From positions 1-64,000 of the forward strand of contig NZ_APMH01000012.1 of the NCBI RefSeq assembly GCF_000359585.1: a stretch of 64,000 nucleotides of DNA, in the 5' to 3' direction. Shown piece by piece: positions 7,974 to 16,788 of the stretch. The translations under genes were made by a program, and so were the position numbers. The first letter of the stretch is position 1, and every line of letters starts with the position of its first letter. The notes under the pieces were generated by a model. It was given only the letters and a program-made list of their open reading frames with translations. It ran no database searches and was not told where the DNA came from. This DNA comes from Clostridium tyrobutyricum DSM 2637 = ATCC 25755 = JCM 11008. GTDB lineage: Bacteria; Bacillota; Clostridia; Clostridiales; Clostridiaceae.

Positions 7974-9005
7974 TTATAAATTAGATTCATTTAGCTTTTG
8001 AATTATACTATTTGAATAACTATCTATATCATCTTCTTTATGATACATACAAATCATATTACCGCATTCTTTACAAACAGGTATAGTGTCTTTTTTTCCT
8101 TTTAAATGCAGAATTCTAAGTTGCTTTATTTTATCTCCATTCCAAATATCCTTAACACCAACATGATTAATATTAGCTATTGAAAATTTTAATGGTAATC
8201 CTAAAGTTACACAAGGATAAATATTACACTCAACATCTGCATACAAAGAATAAAATAAAAGTGGACAAACTTTACATATTTTAGCTTGCTCATTATACAT
8301 CGTTTTCCCAGGATCTACTATACCATTACAATCATTTGTTAAGGGTTGACAATCACTTAGATGTTCTATATAAATTTTATCAGATATATTACCAAAAGTG
8401 TTATAAAAAGTTGTTTCTTCTCCTTTTTCTAATAATGCATCTATAATTTTTATATAAATTTCACATTTACCTCTATGATTATAAAAATATTGTATATTAT
8501 CTATAAAATCATCAAAATTTATATTGTATTGAGACACCTCTTTATATTTCTTTTCTGTCAATCCTTCTAAAGAAATTCTAAAACTATCTAATCCAGAGTC
8601 TACTAATTCATGGACAATATTATGATTTAAAAGAGTGGCATTCGAATATACTTCAACTCTATCTACCACATTGTTTTGTTTTAAATATCTAATCATATCA
8701 GGTAATTTTTTATTAAGAAGTGGCTCTCCCATACCTGAAAAGACAATTAATTTAATTTTTTTTGGAAAACATTTTAACTGTTCAACTAATTTTACAAATA
8801 ATTCATACTCCATATTTTTGTATTTAAAACCTGTTTCTAAAACTTTACTCTTCTCAACAGAATGTGTGCAAAAAAAGCATTTTAGATTACATATTTGAGA
8901 AGGTGAAATTGTCATTCTATATGGTGTATCTAATGGCAACACTTTCCCTAATTGAATCCTTTCTTTGACATATGCTGGACTTACTGTAGCTTTCAAATCA
9001 TTCAT
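7974..9005 (-). CDS. Radical SAM/SPASM-domain protein
   Basis: About 343 residues. The radical SAM cluster motif C39-NLK-C43-FF-C46 sits in ISPSQICNLKCFFCTHS. A GMGEPLLN segment follows (the SAM-contacting GGE-like strand). The C-terminal third carries cysteines in CKVCPLL, CNIYPCVTLG and CKECGNMICMYH, fitting a SPASM/twitch auxiliary-cluster domain. Such proteins modify peptides or small molecules. Inside a glycan island it could modify a sugar, an amino-sugar acyl group or a protein side chain; nothing in the sequence decides. Start uncertain: ATG 9005 has GGGGAG immediately upstream, while TTG 8996 is better spaced. Confidence 0.75.
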   Translation of the reverse strand: MNDLKATVSPAYVKERIQLGKVLPLDTPYRMTISPSQICNLKCFFCTHSVEKSKVLETGFKYKNMEYELFVKLVEQLKCFPKKIKLIVFSGMGEPLLNKKLPDMIRYLKQNNVVDRVEVYSNATLLNHNIVHELVDSGLDSFRISLEGLTEKKYKEVSQYNINFDDFIDNIQYFYNHRGKCEIYIKIIDALLEKGEETTFYNTFGNISDKIYIEHLSDCQPLTNDCNGIVDPGKTMYNEQAKICKVCPLLFYSLYADVECNIYPCVTLGLPLKFSIANINHVGVKDIWNGDKIKQLRILHLKGKKDTIPVCKECGNMICMYHKEDDIDSYSNSIIQKLNESNL

Positions 9006-9145
9006 CTCCCCATATTTAAATAACAAAATTTATTTTCTAAAAAATATAATACTAATTCAACTCATAAAAATTTATAATTTCTTAAATAGAACTTATATTC
9101 TTCATCCTTAAATTTTAAATTCATTAGTTAAATCTATTTTCTATA

Positions 9146-9286
9146 TTACTTGATTCTTTTAACCACTATAAACATATTATTAGATCAAGCAAATGTAATC
9201 CAATCATGCATATGTTTAAAATTATATATATTGCATTTATATAAATTATGCTGATACAAAAAACTATTTATAAATCTAAAATAATC
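9146..9286 (-). pseudogene. Possible 3' remnant of a SAM-dependent methyltransferase gene
   Basis: In the 264-bp gap between the radical SAM gene and the 1254-codon glycosyltransferase, one minus-strand frame reads DYFRFINSFLYQHNLYK, then FKHMHDWITFA, an in-frame TGA, then SNNMFIVVKRIK and a stop at 9146. The hydrophobic FIVVKR ending after a DWI segment resembles the C-terminus of class I methyltransferases found in glycan loci. There is no start codon or body, so this would be a leftover fragment. The call rests on resemblance alone. Confidence 0.3.
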
Positions 9287-9290
9287 TATT

Positions 9291-12200
9291 TTAATATCCA
9301 ACAATTTTTCTATACAATTTAGCAGCTTCAAATACATTATTTACATTAAATTTAGATGCATCAATTATTAATCTCCTATTTTCACTAAAAATAGGAGTTA
9401 ATGGCTGTAAATTGTAATTATTATATCCTTTAAAAGTTTTATTGTAAAAATAGTTTTCTTCATACCATTTAATTATATTTTTATCTCCAAATTTGAGTAT
9501 ACAATCGTATAATTCTTTTTTCTTTCTAAAAAATGTTTCGTCATTAAATAAGTATTTACAACATGCCTTATAAAAATTTTTCATATTAACATTAAAATCT
9601 TTACTATCATTAAAAAATATTTGTTTTGCTAAAATCCCTGTTCTTAAAACTGAAGATTCCTCTCCTGCAAAATATGGTGAAAAAAATTTATTACAATCCA
9701 TACCCATACTCTTTTCTTTTTCTAATTCAAATTTAGAGTTTATATCATTGAAACTCTTTTTATAAATAAAATTTGGAGCCATTATACCAATACTTCTTTG
9801 AGATGATCCACCTATAGTCATAGGCATATTTATATGTATGTATTTCTTTTCAAGATAACAAAACACAATACCCGTATATACATCAGGAGGACTAGCACAA
9901 AAAATTTTTTTAGAAATTTTTTTGACTTTTTCAATCAATTCTCTCTTTATAATAGAGTTATAATAAAACATAGGTAAAATACTATATCTTGCTTCAAAAT
10001 TCAACACAGATTTTAACACTGATTCATCATAATAATTGTATTTAATATTACTCTTTTGACTAGGATATGGAATAAACAAACCATTTTTAATGCTATTTAT
10101 TTTTACTTCTGGCCATCCATAAGCTATAGGATCCCATGTTATTGATAATGGATTATTAAGTTTTTTTATTATTTTGGGTATAATTTCAAGACAATGTAAA
10201 AGTAATCCATCATCAGAACCAATTAAAATCATATAATCTCCATTAGCCTTACTATAAGCAAATTCATAATTTTCTATCATTGCATAATCTTTAGGAGTTC
10301 TATAATATTTAATTTTTTTACAATTAAACTCATTCACTAAATTTTTTGTTTCATTATTTCCACGTGAACTATTATCACTTATAATTATTTCATAATTATA
10401 ATAATTCTGTTTAATACACGTCATTAATGTATATCTTAATACATCTGCAGAATTTCTTGTTGGAATTAAAATACTAATAAAAGGATTTTTACTTAAGTTA
10501 ACACTATTACTACTTAATTGTTCCATATGTGCTTGTTTTTTCATGAATTTAAATAATGGAAAATTTCTAACTTTCAATTCTATTTTTTCAATTCTATTAA
10601 ATTCAAATTTTTCACCGAGTAAATATTTTATATATAATTGATATATAATTTTAAAATCATTATTAATATTATTTATCTGTATTCTAGCATTTTTTATATC
10701 TTGAATACATAAATATAATATTACATTTAAAGATTTTTTAAGATTTAATTTATTTACATATAAAATCTCATTTTTTAATTCTTTGGTTATATACCGCGAA
10801 TCTTTTACAACATTAATAAAAGTATCTATATTTTTATTCTTAAGTAATATAGTAAGATATTGTTTTTCAATATATTTATGTTTATTTTTTTCATACACTT
10901 GTTTAAGACATTTCTCAGCTTCTTCATTATCTTCTAAATTTAAATATATTCCTTTAAGTGTTTTAAAAATATTAGAATTATATTTATTACAAATATAAAA
11001 TAATTTATCTTTTATATTTTCCAGTAAATACTTTTTTTCTTCATCATACACATTTTTATCAATTATATTACACAACAAAGCAGCTTTATTATTCCATGAA
11101 TTTTCTATTAAAAAATTTTTAATTTTATTTTGATCAATTTTTAGATCAAGACATTTTTTAATAGCACTATTAAAGCTTTCTTTTGTATTTGCAATATATG
11201 TATATATTTTACCTATAGCTGATTCTGGCATAAAAGTAGTTATTACTGGTAAGCCACAAGCTATATATTCATATTGTTTTATAGGATCACAGTTTATAAT
11301 TAAATCTGTATCATCTTTGAATGGTATAATTCCAATTTGCGAATGTCTTAAGTATTTTTTTAAATCACTATGCTTTTTAGCACCAAGCAAGTAGAGATTA
11401 TTACATTTTTCTTTTAAAATTTTGTTATTACCAAATCCTATTACTACAAATGACTTATCTGGATTAGATCTTACTACATTATAAAAAAGTTCTTTATCAA
11501 ACCAATCATAAATTGCTCCTGTATAAACTATTCGTGGTTCTGGTATATCTTTTAAGTCTTCTGGAATTTTTTCATTTTCATTTATAATAAAGTCGGATTC
11601 ATTTACTGCATTTCTTGATAAATATACTTTTTTTCTTCCTTCTATAGAAACTCTTTGAAGATATAATGAAATTGCAGTTGTAGTTATTCCATCAGAAATA
11701 TCCATTAATTCTTGTTCCCAAACTACATCTTTTTTATTTCCCCAAAAAGCATATTTTAAATCTGTATGATCATCAACACACTCATATATAACTTTAAATT
11801 TTCCATTAAGATTTTTAATTACATTTACTTGATATGGCATATATGCAATTATTGTAACTTCATTATTAGAATTATTAATAAAATACTGAACTAATTCTGT
11901 ATAACTACCATACAAGAATTGATTTTCATAGTTTACATTTAATGGTTGATAAATTTTTACTCCTTCAACCATTTTTTTATTACTAATAATATATTGAAGA
12001 ATTGAATTTAATTTAATTTGTTTCGTATTAGCACTAACATTTATACTTGGAGGTATATAAATCACATCATGTCCAAATTTCACTAATGATTTTGAAATAT
12101 GATGCATTCTCTGTAATATTTCTGTAAATCCACATGATGATAAAATTATAAAAGTTTTTTTAGGAGAATTTTTTACACACTTTTTTATCTTCAATAAACT

Positions 12201-13055
12201 ATTGTTGTTTAAATAAATGCTATCTAATCTTCCTTTTATAAGCTGACTATTGTTATACTTTTCAGCTAATCCATAGTATATTGCTGAATCACTATATCTA
12301 GACATTTTTTCATAGACATAAGCTAAATTGTAAATCAAATCAAAATTATTATCATATAATTTAATTCCTTCCTTTAAAATACTTTCCGCATCACTTAATC
12401 TATTTTCAGTAATAGCAATAATTGCTCCCATAGAATATATATCTACATCATCTTTTACTATTTCTTCATATTCATCTATTATACTTTTAGCTTCATCTAG
12501 TTTATTTTCATTTATAAGTTGTTCTATAGTTTTCTTAACCTGTTTCTTATACTGTTCAAATTCATCATTAGATCGGGATTTATTTTTTTCATTTACTTTT
12601 AATTCAGTTTTTAGAGCTTCTGCCACATTTTTTACTATTTCCCCAGCATTTAAATCCTTTACTGAAATTCTACCAAGATTATTTAATATATCTTCACTTT
12701 CAACATCATTTTTCTCACAAATATCTATAAAAATAAACGGCTTATTATATTCTTCTACTAACATTAAGTCATTTTTATGGAAACATACTACGCAATTACT
12801 GTCATTTATCAATTCAACCTTTTTGGAATAGTCCTGTCCAATTTCAATATTTCTAATATTTTCATCATAAAAAGCATTAGAAAATTTCATAGCAAATTCA
12901 ATAGACTGCTCACTATCTCCAGTTACTGAAATTTCATATCCTTTATTTATTAGAATTTGCATTGAAATCTGAAGTTGTTCATCTATTTTAGATAAATATT
13001 CATTATCATTTTTAAAAATGTCATCGTTGAACATCAATAATAATTTATTTTTCAT
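9291..13055 (-). CDS. Large bifunctional glycosyltransferase with TPR spacers (GT-B plus GT2)
   Basis: 1254 residues in one frame. Approximate order: residues 1-150, an unidentified domain (MKNKLLLMFNDDIFKNDNEY...); 165-290, TPR-like helices; 300-690, a GT-B glycosyltransferase with KKTFIILSSCGFTEILQRMH, PRIVYTGAIYDWFDKELFY and PIKQYEYIACGLPVITTFMP; 700-830, further TPR-like helices; about 860-1100, a GT2 (GT-A) domain with FISILIPTRNSADVLRYTL, EIIISDNSS and LIGSDDGLL (DxD-like). Each module could add one residue of a glycan, with TPRs docking the acceptor protein. It stands between two other transferases and next to flagellin, so flagellin or a surface polymer is the likely acceptor. Confidence 0.8.
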   Translation of the reverse strand: MKNKLLLMFNDDIFKNDNEYLSKIDEQLQISMQILINKGYEISVTGDSEQSIEFAMKFSNAFYDENIRNIEIGQDYSKKVELINDSNCVVCFHKNDLMLVEEYNKPFIFIDICEKNDVESEDILNNLGRISVKDLNAGEIVKNVAEALKTELKVNEKNKSRSNDEFEQYKKQVKKTIEQLINENKLDEAKSIIDEYEEIVKDDVDIYSMGAIIAITENRLSDAESILKEGIKLYDNNFDLIYNLAYVYEKMSRYSDSAIYYGLAEKYNNSQLIKGRLDSIYLNNNSLLKIKKCVKNSPKKTFIILSSCGFTEILQRMHHISKSLVKFGHDVIYIPPSINVSANTKQIKLNSILQYIISNKKMVEGVKIYQPLNVNYENQFLYGSYTELVQYFINNSNNEVTIIAYMPYQVNVIKNLNGKFKVIYECVDDHTDLKYAFWGNKKDVVWEQELMDISDGITTTAISLYLQRVSIEGRKKVYLSRNAVNESDFIINENEKIPEDLKDIPEPRIVYTGAIYDWFDKELFYNVVRSNPDKSFVVIGFGNNKILKEKCNNLYLLGAKKHSDLKKYLRHSQIGIIPFKDDTDLIINCDPIKQYEYIACGLPVITTFMPESAIGKIYTYIANTKESFNSAIKKCLDLKIDQNKIKNFLIENSWNNKAALLCNIIDKNVYDEEKKYLLENIKDKLFYICNKYNSNIFKTLKGIYLNLEDNEEAEKCLKQVYEKNKHKYIEKQYLTILLKNKNIDTFINVVKDSRYITKELKNEILYVNKLNLKKSLNVILYLCIQDIKNARIQINNINNDFKIIYQLYIKYLLGEKFEFNRIEKIELKVRNFPLFKFMKKQAHMEQLSSNSVNLSKNPFISILIPTRNSADVLRYTLMTCIKQNYYNYEIIISDNSSRGNNETKNLVNEFNCKKIKYYRTPKDYAMIENYEFAYSKANGDYMILIGSDDGLLLHCLEIIPKIIKKLNNPLSITWDPIAYGWPEVKINSIKNGLFIPYPSQKSNIKYNYYDESVLKSVLNFEARYSILPMFYYNSIIKRELIEKVKKISKKIFCASPPDVYTGIVFCYLEKKYIHINMPMTIGGSSQRSIGIMAPNFIYKKSFNDINSKFELEKEKSMGMDCNKFFSPYFAGEESSVLRTGILAKQIFFNDSKDFNVNMKNFYKACCKYLFNDETFFRKKKELYDCILKFGDKNIIKWYEENYFYNKTFKGYNNYNLQPLTPIFSENRRLIIDASKFNVNNVFEAAKLYRKIVGY

Positions 13056-13110
13056 TAATATACTCCTCTAAATAAATTCATTATATTTGTCGAATTTAAT
13101 TTCAACTTCT

Positions 13111-14928
13111 TTATACTTTAATCCAATTTAGAATCTCAAAGGCATCATTTTCATTGTATCCCATTTCAATAGCTCTTTGAATATAAATATATGCTTTTTT
13201 ATAATTTCTCAATTTATAGCTACAATATCCTATATTCATTAAAGTGTTTTTATTTTCATTAAAATCATTATAACTTTTATAGTACTGTAAAGCTTGCTCA
13301 TATAATAGATTGTTCATAAATACCGCACCTATTTTGTTATCTATATTGATACTAAATCTATTACTTAATTTTAAATATTTATTTAATACATTACTATTAT
13401 CAAGTAAAATTAATTCTCTTAATATAGAAATATAATCTTCTATATCTTCTTTATAAATAACATTTTCTTCATCTATATAATTTTTAAGTATCCTTTTAAG
13501 GGATGGTCTTACCATATCTGACAAATACTTAATTCTATCTACATTATTTAAGAGCATAGAACTTATTATTGAAAAGAGTGCATCTGAATTTTCATATTTA
13601 TTGGAATAGGCCTTTAAAAATAACTTAAATGCTGTTTCATATTTTTTCTCTGAAAGTAACATAAATATCATAGAAATATCTTCATTTTTAAATTTTCTAT
13701 ACCATATATTTGTATAATAGGCCAATACTCCTCTTGGTTTTATTCTGACCAGCTGATCCACAATAAAATGAATATCTTTTTCACTATTTATATCATATAT
13801 ACTATTTAAAAATAAAATTATATCCTCAGTTTTTTCTTTTTTAATTAAATTATATAATGACTCAAAAGTATCTTTGCTATATTTATTAAATTCTAAACTT
13901 TTAAAGAAATACTCTATTGCCTTTTCTTCGCAATTTTTCAAATTATATATGAAACCTATTTTTTCATATACAGTGGATATTATTCCCGTAACTAGATTTA
14001 CCTCTATTCCTTTATATGAACTATTATATTTTACAGTTAGCAGGAAATTATTTAATGCCTCTTCAAATCGCTTTTCATCTATTAGAAAAAATGCATAGCT
14101 ACAATAAAAATTAGGATGATTAGGAAACGTTCTTATGCCATATTTTATCTTATCCTCTATTTCTTTTTTTGGTTTTTTCAACTTCCACATACTATCTATT
14201 ATTACTTTTAAAATTCTACTTTGATAGCCAACTAATTTGATATCACTATTCATATGAAGTTCAGCATATTTTAATGCATTTTCATAGTCTCCTAATGAAA
14301 AATAGCAATCGCAAAAATATCTATATAAATTTTTATTATTTACTTGTTTATTTGCTTCTCTTTTTAATAGTTTTAGATTTCTTCGTGCTTTAATTTTACT
14401 TATACTCTGAGCATAACCTGTATGATAAATTTTCAATTCATCGTAATATGATATTAATTCTAAATTACCGTGTTCTTTTGATAAAGTTTCATGTATACTG
14501 TTCTTATATCTTATATTTATATTATTTCTAAAAATTCTTATCTGCATAAATGTATCTATTATTTTTTTTTCACAATCATCTATATCTATTAATTTACAAC
14601 CGACAGCATCATATTCTTTATTATTTATTGATTTTAATATATTTTCTATCTTATATGACGAATCTTTATCAAAATACTCATCTGCATCTAGAAATATAAT
14701 CCATTCACCTATTGCCTTATCTATAGCATAATTTTTTGCTGCTGCAAAATCATCAATCCATTTAAAGTCATAAACTTTTGCCCCTAATTTTTTAGCTAAA
14801 TAAACAGTATTATCTTCTGAACCTGTATCAACAACAACTATTTCATCTACTATCTTTTTATAGCTATTTATACACTTTTCTATATTTTTTTCTTCATTTT
14901 TACATATCATACAAGCCGATATTTTCAT
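13111..14928 (-). CDS. GT2 glycosyltransferase with TPR repeats
   Basis: A 605-residue protein. The N-terminal 230 residues are a GT2 domain of the SunS/WcaA-like kind: ISACMICKNEEKNIEKCINS, VVVDTGSEDNTV (nucleotide site) and WIIFLDADEYF (DxD metal site). The remainder is helical and TPR-like, for example RYFCDCYFSLGDYENALKYA and TLMNIGYCSYKLRNYKKAYI. GT2-TPR proteins often glycosylate proteins. It is the gene immediately after flagellin on the same strand, separated by a terminator. Start ATG 14928 has AAGGAG 9 nt upstream; the in-frame GTG at 14934 is too close to it. Confidence 0.82.
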   Translation of the reverse strand: MKISACMICKNEEKNIEKCINSYKKIVDEIVVVDTGSEDNTVYLAKKLGAKVYDFKWIDDFAAAKNYAIDKAIGEWIIFLDADEYFDKDSSYKIENILKSINNKEYDAVGCKLIDIDDCEKKIIDTFMQIRIFRNNINIRYKNSIHETLSKEHGNLELISYYDELKIYHTGYAQSISKIKARRNLKLLKREANKQVNNKNLYRYFCDCYFSLGDYENALKYAELHMNSDIKLVGYQSRILKVIIDSMWKLKKPKKEIEDKIKYGIRTFPNHPNFYCSYAFFLIDEKRFEEALNNFLLTVKYNSSYKGIEVNLVTGIISTVYEKIGFIYNLKNCEEKAIEYFFKSLEFNKYSKDTFESLYNLIKKEKTEDIILFLNSIYDINSEKDIHFIVDQLVRIKPRGVLAYYTNIWYRKFKNEDISMIFMLLSEKKYETAFKLFLKAYSNKYENSDALFSIISSMLLNNVDRIKYLSDMVRPSLKRILKNYIDEENVIYKEDIEDYISILRELILLDNSNVLNKYLKLSNRFSINIDNKIGAVFMNNLLYEQALQYYKSYNDFNENKNTLMNIGYCSYKLRNYKKAYIYIQRAIEMGYNENDAFEILNWIKV

Positions 14929-15016
14929 AAGCACTTTCTCCTTGTAAAATCATATATTATCTTTATACAAAATTAAGCTAATATAAATTCTCTATAAAAA
15001 TAATATTGGTTAATAT

Positions 15017-15042
15017 AAAAGGATAGGTTTCCCTATCCTTTT
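15017..15042 (-). terminator. Intrinsic terminator after flagellin
   Basis: AAAAGGATAGG (15017-15027) and CCTATCCTTTT (15032-15042) form an 11-bp hairpin with a TTTC loop just downstream of the flagellin stop, closing the flagellin transcript and separating it from the glycosyltransferase genes. Confidence 0.85.
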
Positions 15043-15048
15043 AATAAA

Positions 15049-16227
15049 CTATCTTAACAATTGAAGAACCTGCTGTGGTTGCTGATTTGCTTGAGCAAGC
15101 ATTGCCTGAGCAGCCTGAGAAAGAATGTTATTCTTTGAGTACTCAGACATTTCTGATGCCATATCAACATCTCTTATTCTTGATTCAGCAGAAGTCAAGT
15201 TTTCTGATGAAGTTCCTAAGTTATTTATTGTATGTTCCAATCTATTCTGATAAGCACCAAGTTTTGATCTTTGAGTTGAAACTGTCTCTATAGCATTATT
15301 AATTTGTGTAATTGCTCCAGTAGCTTTTGAGGCTGTAGAAATATCCAAAGCTTTGCCAGAAGTATTTCTTACACCAATATCTGTAGCTTTCATTGAATTA
15401 ATTCCTATAAGCATATTTTGTCCACTATTTGCACCGATCTGCATACTCAATGCTTTTTTTACATCTGTTTCCTGATCGACTTTACCTTTTACGGAAATAG
15501 TAATACTTTCGCCTGATGCTAAAGCACTTAATCCATCACCTTCCAAGTTTATAGCTTTAGTATCATAAGTTAATGAACCATCTGCTAATGCTCCTAATGA
15601 AGGCTCTGATCCACCAACTAAAGCAACATCATAATCTGTTGAAGCAAATGTAGCTCCTGCCGTTCCTTGTGTTCTCGTAATTGTAACTGTAAAACTATCA
15701 GCAATTCCTGTTGCAGATGTAGTTGAGAAATTTGATGCAAGTGATATATTTGCAGAAGTATTTAATTGTACCGAAGCATCTGCATCTTTAGCATCAACAA
15801 GACCTACTTTACTTCCATCTAATAATTTTTGAGTGTTAAATTCTGTAGTATTAGCTATTCTATCTATTTCATCTGTTAATTGGTTAACTTCATCTTGAAT
15901 AGCACTTCTATCAGTTGTAGTATTTGTATCATTTGATGATTGAACAGCAAGTGTTCTCATTCTCTGAAGTATGCTGTGAGTTTCGTTTAATGCACCTTCA
16001 GCAGTCTGTATAAGTGATATTGAATCCTGTGCATTACTTGATGCCTGATTCAAACCATTTATCTGTCCTCTCATTTTTTCTGATATTGCTAGTCCTGCTG
16101 CATCGTCTCCAGCTCTGTTTATTCTAAGACCTGAAGAAAGTTTTTCCATTGCCTTTGATGCATTATTTGAATTGACGTTCATATTTCTTAATGCATTGTT
16201 TGCCATAAGATTGTGATTTATTATCAT
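15049..16227 (-). CDS. hag: Flagellin
   Basis: 392 residues. The conserved N-terminal D0/D1 region is seen in MIINHNLMANNALRNMNVNS, SSGLRINRAGDDAAGLAIS and SLIQTAEGALNETHSILQRM. The C-terminal D1/D0 region is seen in SRIRDVDMASEMSEYSKNNI and ends QQPQQVLQLLR. The middle (about 150-290) is variable, rich in Ser/Thr and surface-exposed in the filament, offering O-glycosylation sites for the nearby transferases. It is expressed from a sigma-D promoter at 16313-16339 with an 80-nt leader that contains a CsrA hairpin and a strong AAGGAGGA Shine-Dalgarno. Secreted by the flagellar type III system, so no signal peptide is expected. Confidence 0.97.
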   Translation of the reverse strand: MIINHNLMANNALRNMNVNSNNASKAMEKLSSGLRINRAGDDAAGLAISEKMRGQINGLNQASSNAQDSISLIQTAEGALNETHSILQRMRTLAVQSSNDTNTTTDRSAIQDEVNQLTDEIDRIANTTEFNTQKLLDGSKVGLVDAKDADASVQLNTSANISLASNFSTTSATGIADSFTVTITRTQGTAGATFASTDYDVALVGGSEPSLGALADGSLTYDTKAINLEGDGLSALASGESITISVKGKVDQETDVKKALSMQIGANSGQNMLIGINSMKATDIGVRNTSGKALDISTASKATGAITQINNAIETVSTQRSKLGAYQNRLEHTINNLGTSSENLTSAESRIRDVDMASEMSEYSKNNILSQAAQAMLAQANQQPQQVLQLLR

Positions 16228-16231
16228 AAGT

Positions 16232-16270
16232 TTGTTCCTCCTTGAGTTTTGTATTGGACATCCTTGTCCA
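16232..16270 (-). promoter_or_regulatory. CsrA-binding leader of flagellin mRNA
   Basis: On the mRNA strand TGGACA-AGGA-TGTCCA (16270 down to 16255) forms a 6-bp hairpin presenting AGGA in the loop. The core ACAAGGATGT matches the known CsrA SELEX consensus (RUACARGGAUGU) over ten bases. A second AGGA lies in the Shine-Dalgarno CAAGGAGGAAC about 15 nt downstream. Two GGA sites, one in a hairpin loop and one over the ribosome site, is the arrangement established for CsrA repression of hag in Bacillus subtilis. Genes for CsrA and its antagonist FliW lie 4 kb upstream in the same locus. Confidence 0.7.
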
Positions 16271-16312
16271 TATTTTTATTTATAATTAAGCTTTAAGCTA
16301 ATTACATTTAAT

Positions 16313-16339
16313 TTATCGCCTATCTTTATTTAAACTTTA
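16313..16339 (-). promoter_or_regulatory. Sigma-D (SigD/FliA-type) promoter of flagellin
   Basis: On the minus strand TAAA (16339-16336), a 15-nt spacer and GGCGATAA (16320-16313) match the sigma-D consensus TAAA-N15-GCCGATAT closely. It lies about 86 nt upstream of the flagellin start, with no competing gene between. Confidence 0.8.
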
Positions 16340-16436
16340 CACCTATTTTATAAATTTATTTTTTATTTTTAGTTATTATTTATTAATAACTTATATTAAG
16401 TATATCGAATATATGACATTACACTTTATATATTTT

Positions 16437-16778
16437 TTATATTTTTTTACTGAATATCTTAGCTGAACTTCCTATATTGCCATAGGCACTGCTGGCAGTC
16501 TTGTTTACAGATATATTTTTAAGCTTTTTCTTTATCAATAGTGCCTTATTTTTCATAAGTTCCTGTGCTTGCTCTTCAATTTCTCTTATATGCATTTTCT
16601 CATAAATTTTCTTAGTTTGAGATTTTTTGTTAATCTCCAAGATTAGTTCATTTAAAATGCACTGTCTTTTCTCCATTTCATCTTTAAGAAAATCAAATTT
16701 TTCTTTTTTAAGAAGTTCTATAATATACTCAGTACACTTCTTGTAATCTAATAATATTTCTTCAACAGTTCTACTCAT
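16437..16778 (-). CDS. FliT-like flagellar export chaperone
   Basis: A 113-residue, almost entirely helical, charged protein directly after fliD (10-nt gap), where FliT chaperones sit. LDYKKCTEYIIELLKKEKFD and MEKRQCILNELILEI give the helix-turn-helix bundle typical of FliT/FlgN-type chaperones. FliT binds the filament cap FliD before export. Sequence conservation in this family is weak, so the assignment rests on length, helicity and position. ATG 16778 has AAGGAG upstream. Confidence 0.6.
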   Translation of the reverse strand: MSRTVEEILLDYKKCTEYIIELLKKEKFDFLKDEMEKRQCILNELILEINKKSQTKKIYEKMHIREIEEQAQELMKNKALLIKKKLKNISVNKTASSAYGNIGSSAKIFSKKI

Positions 16779-16788
16779 TTAAAACTCC

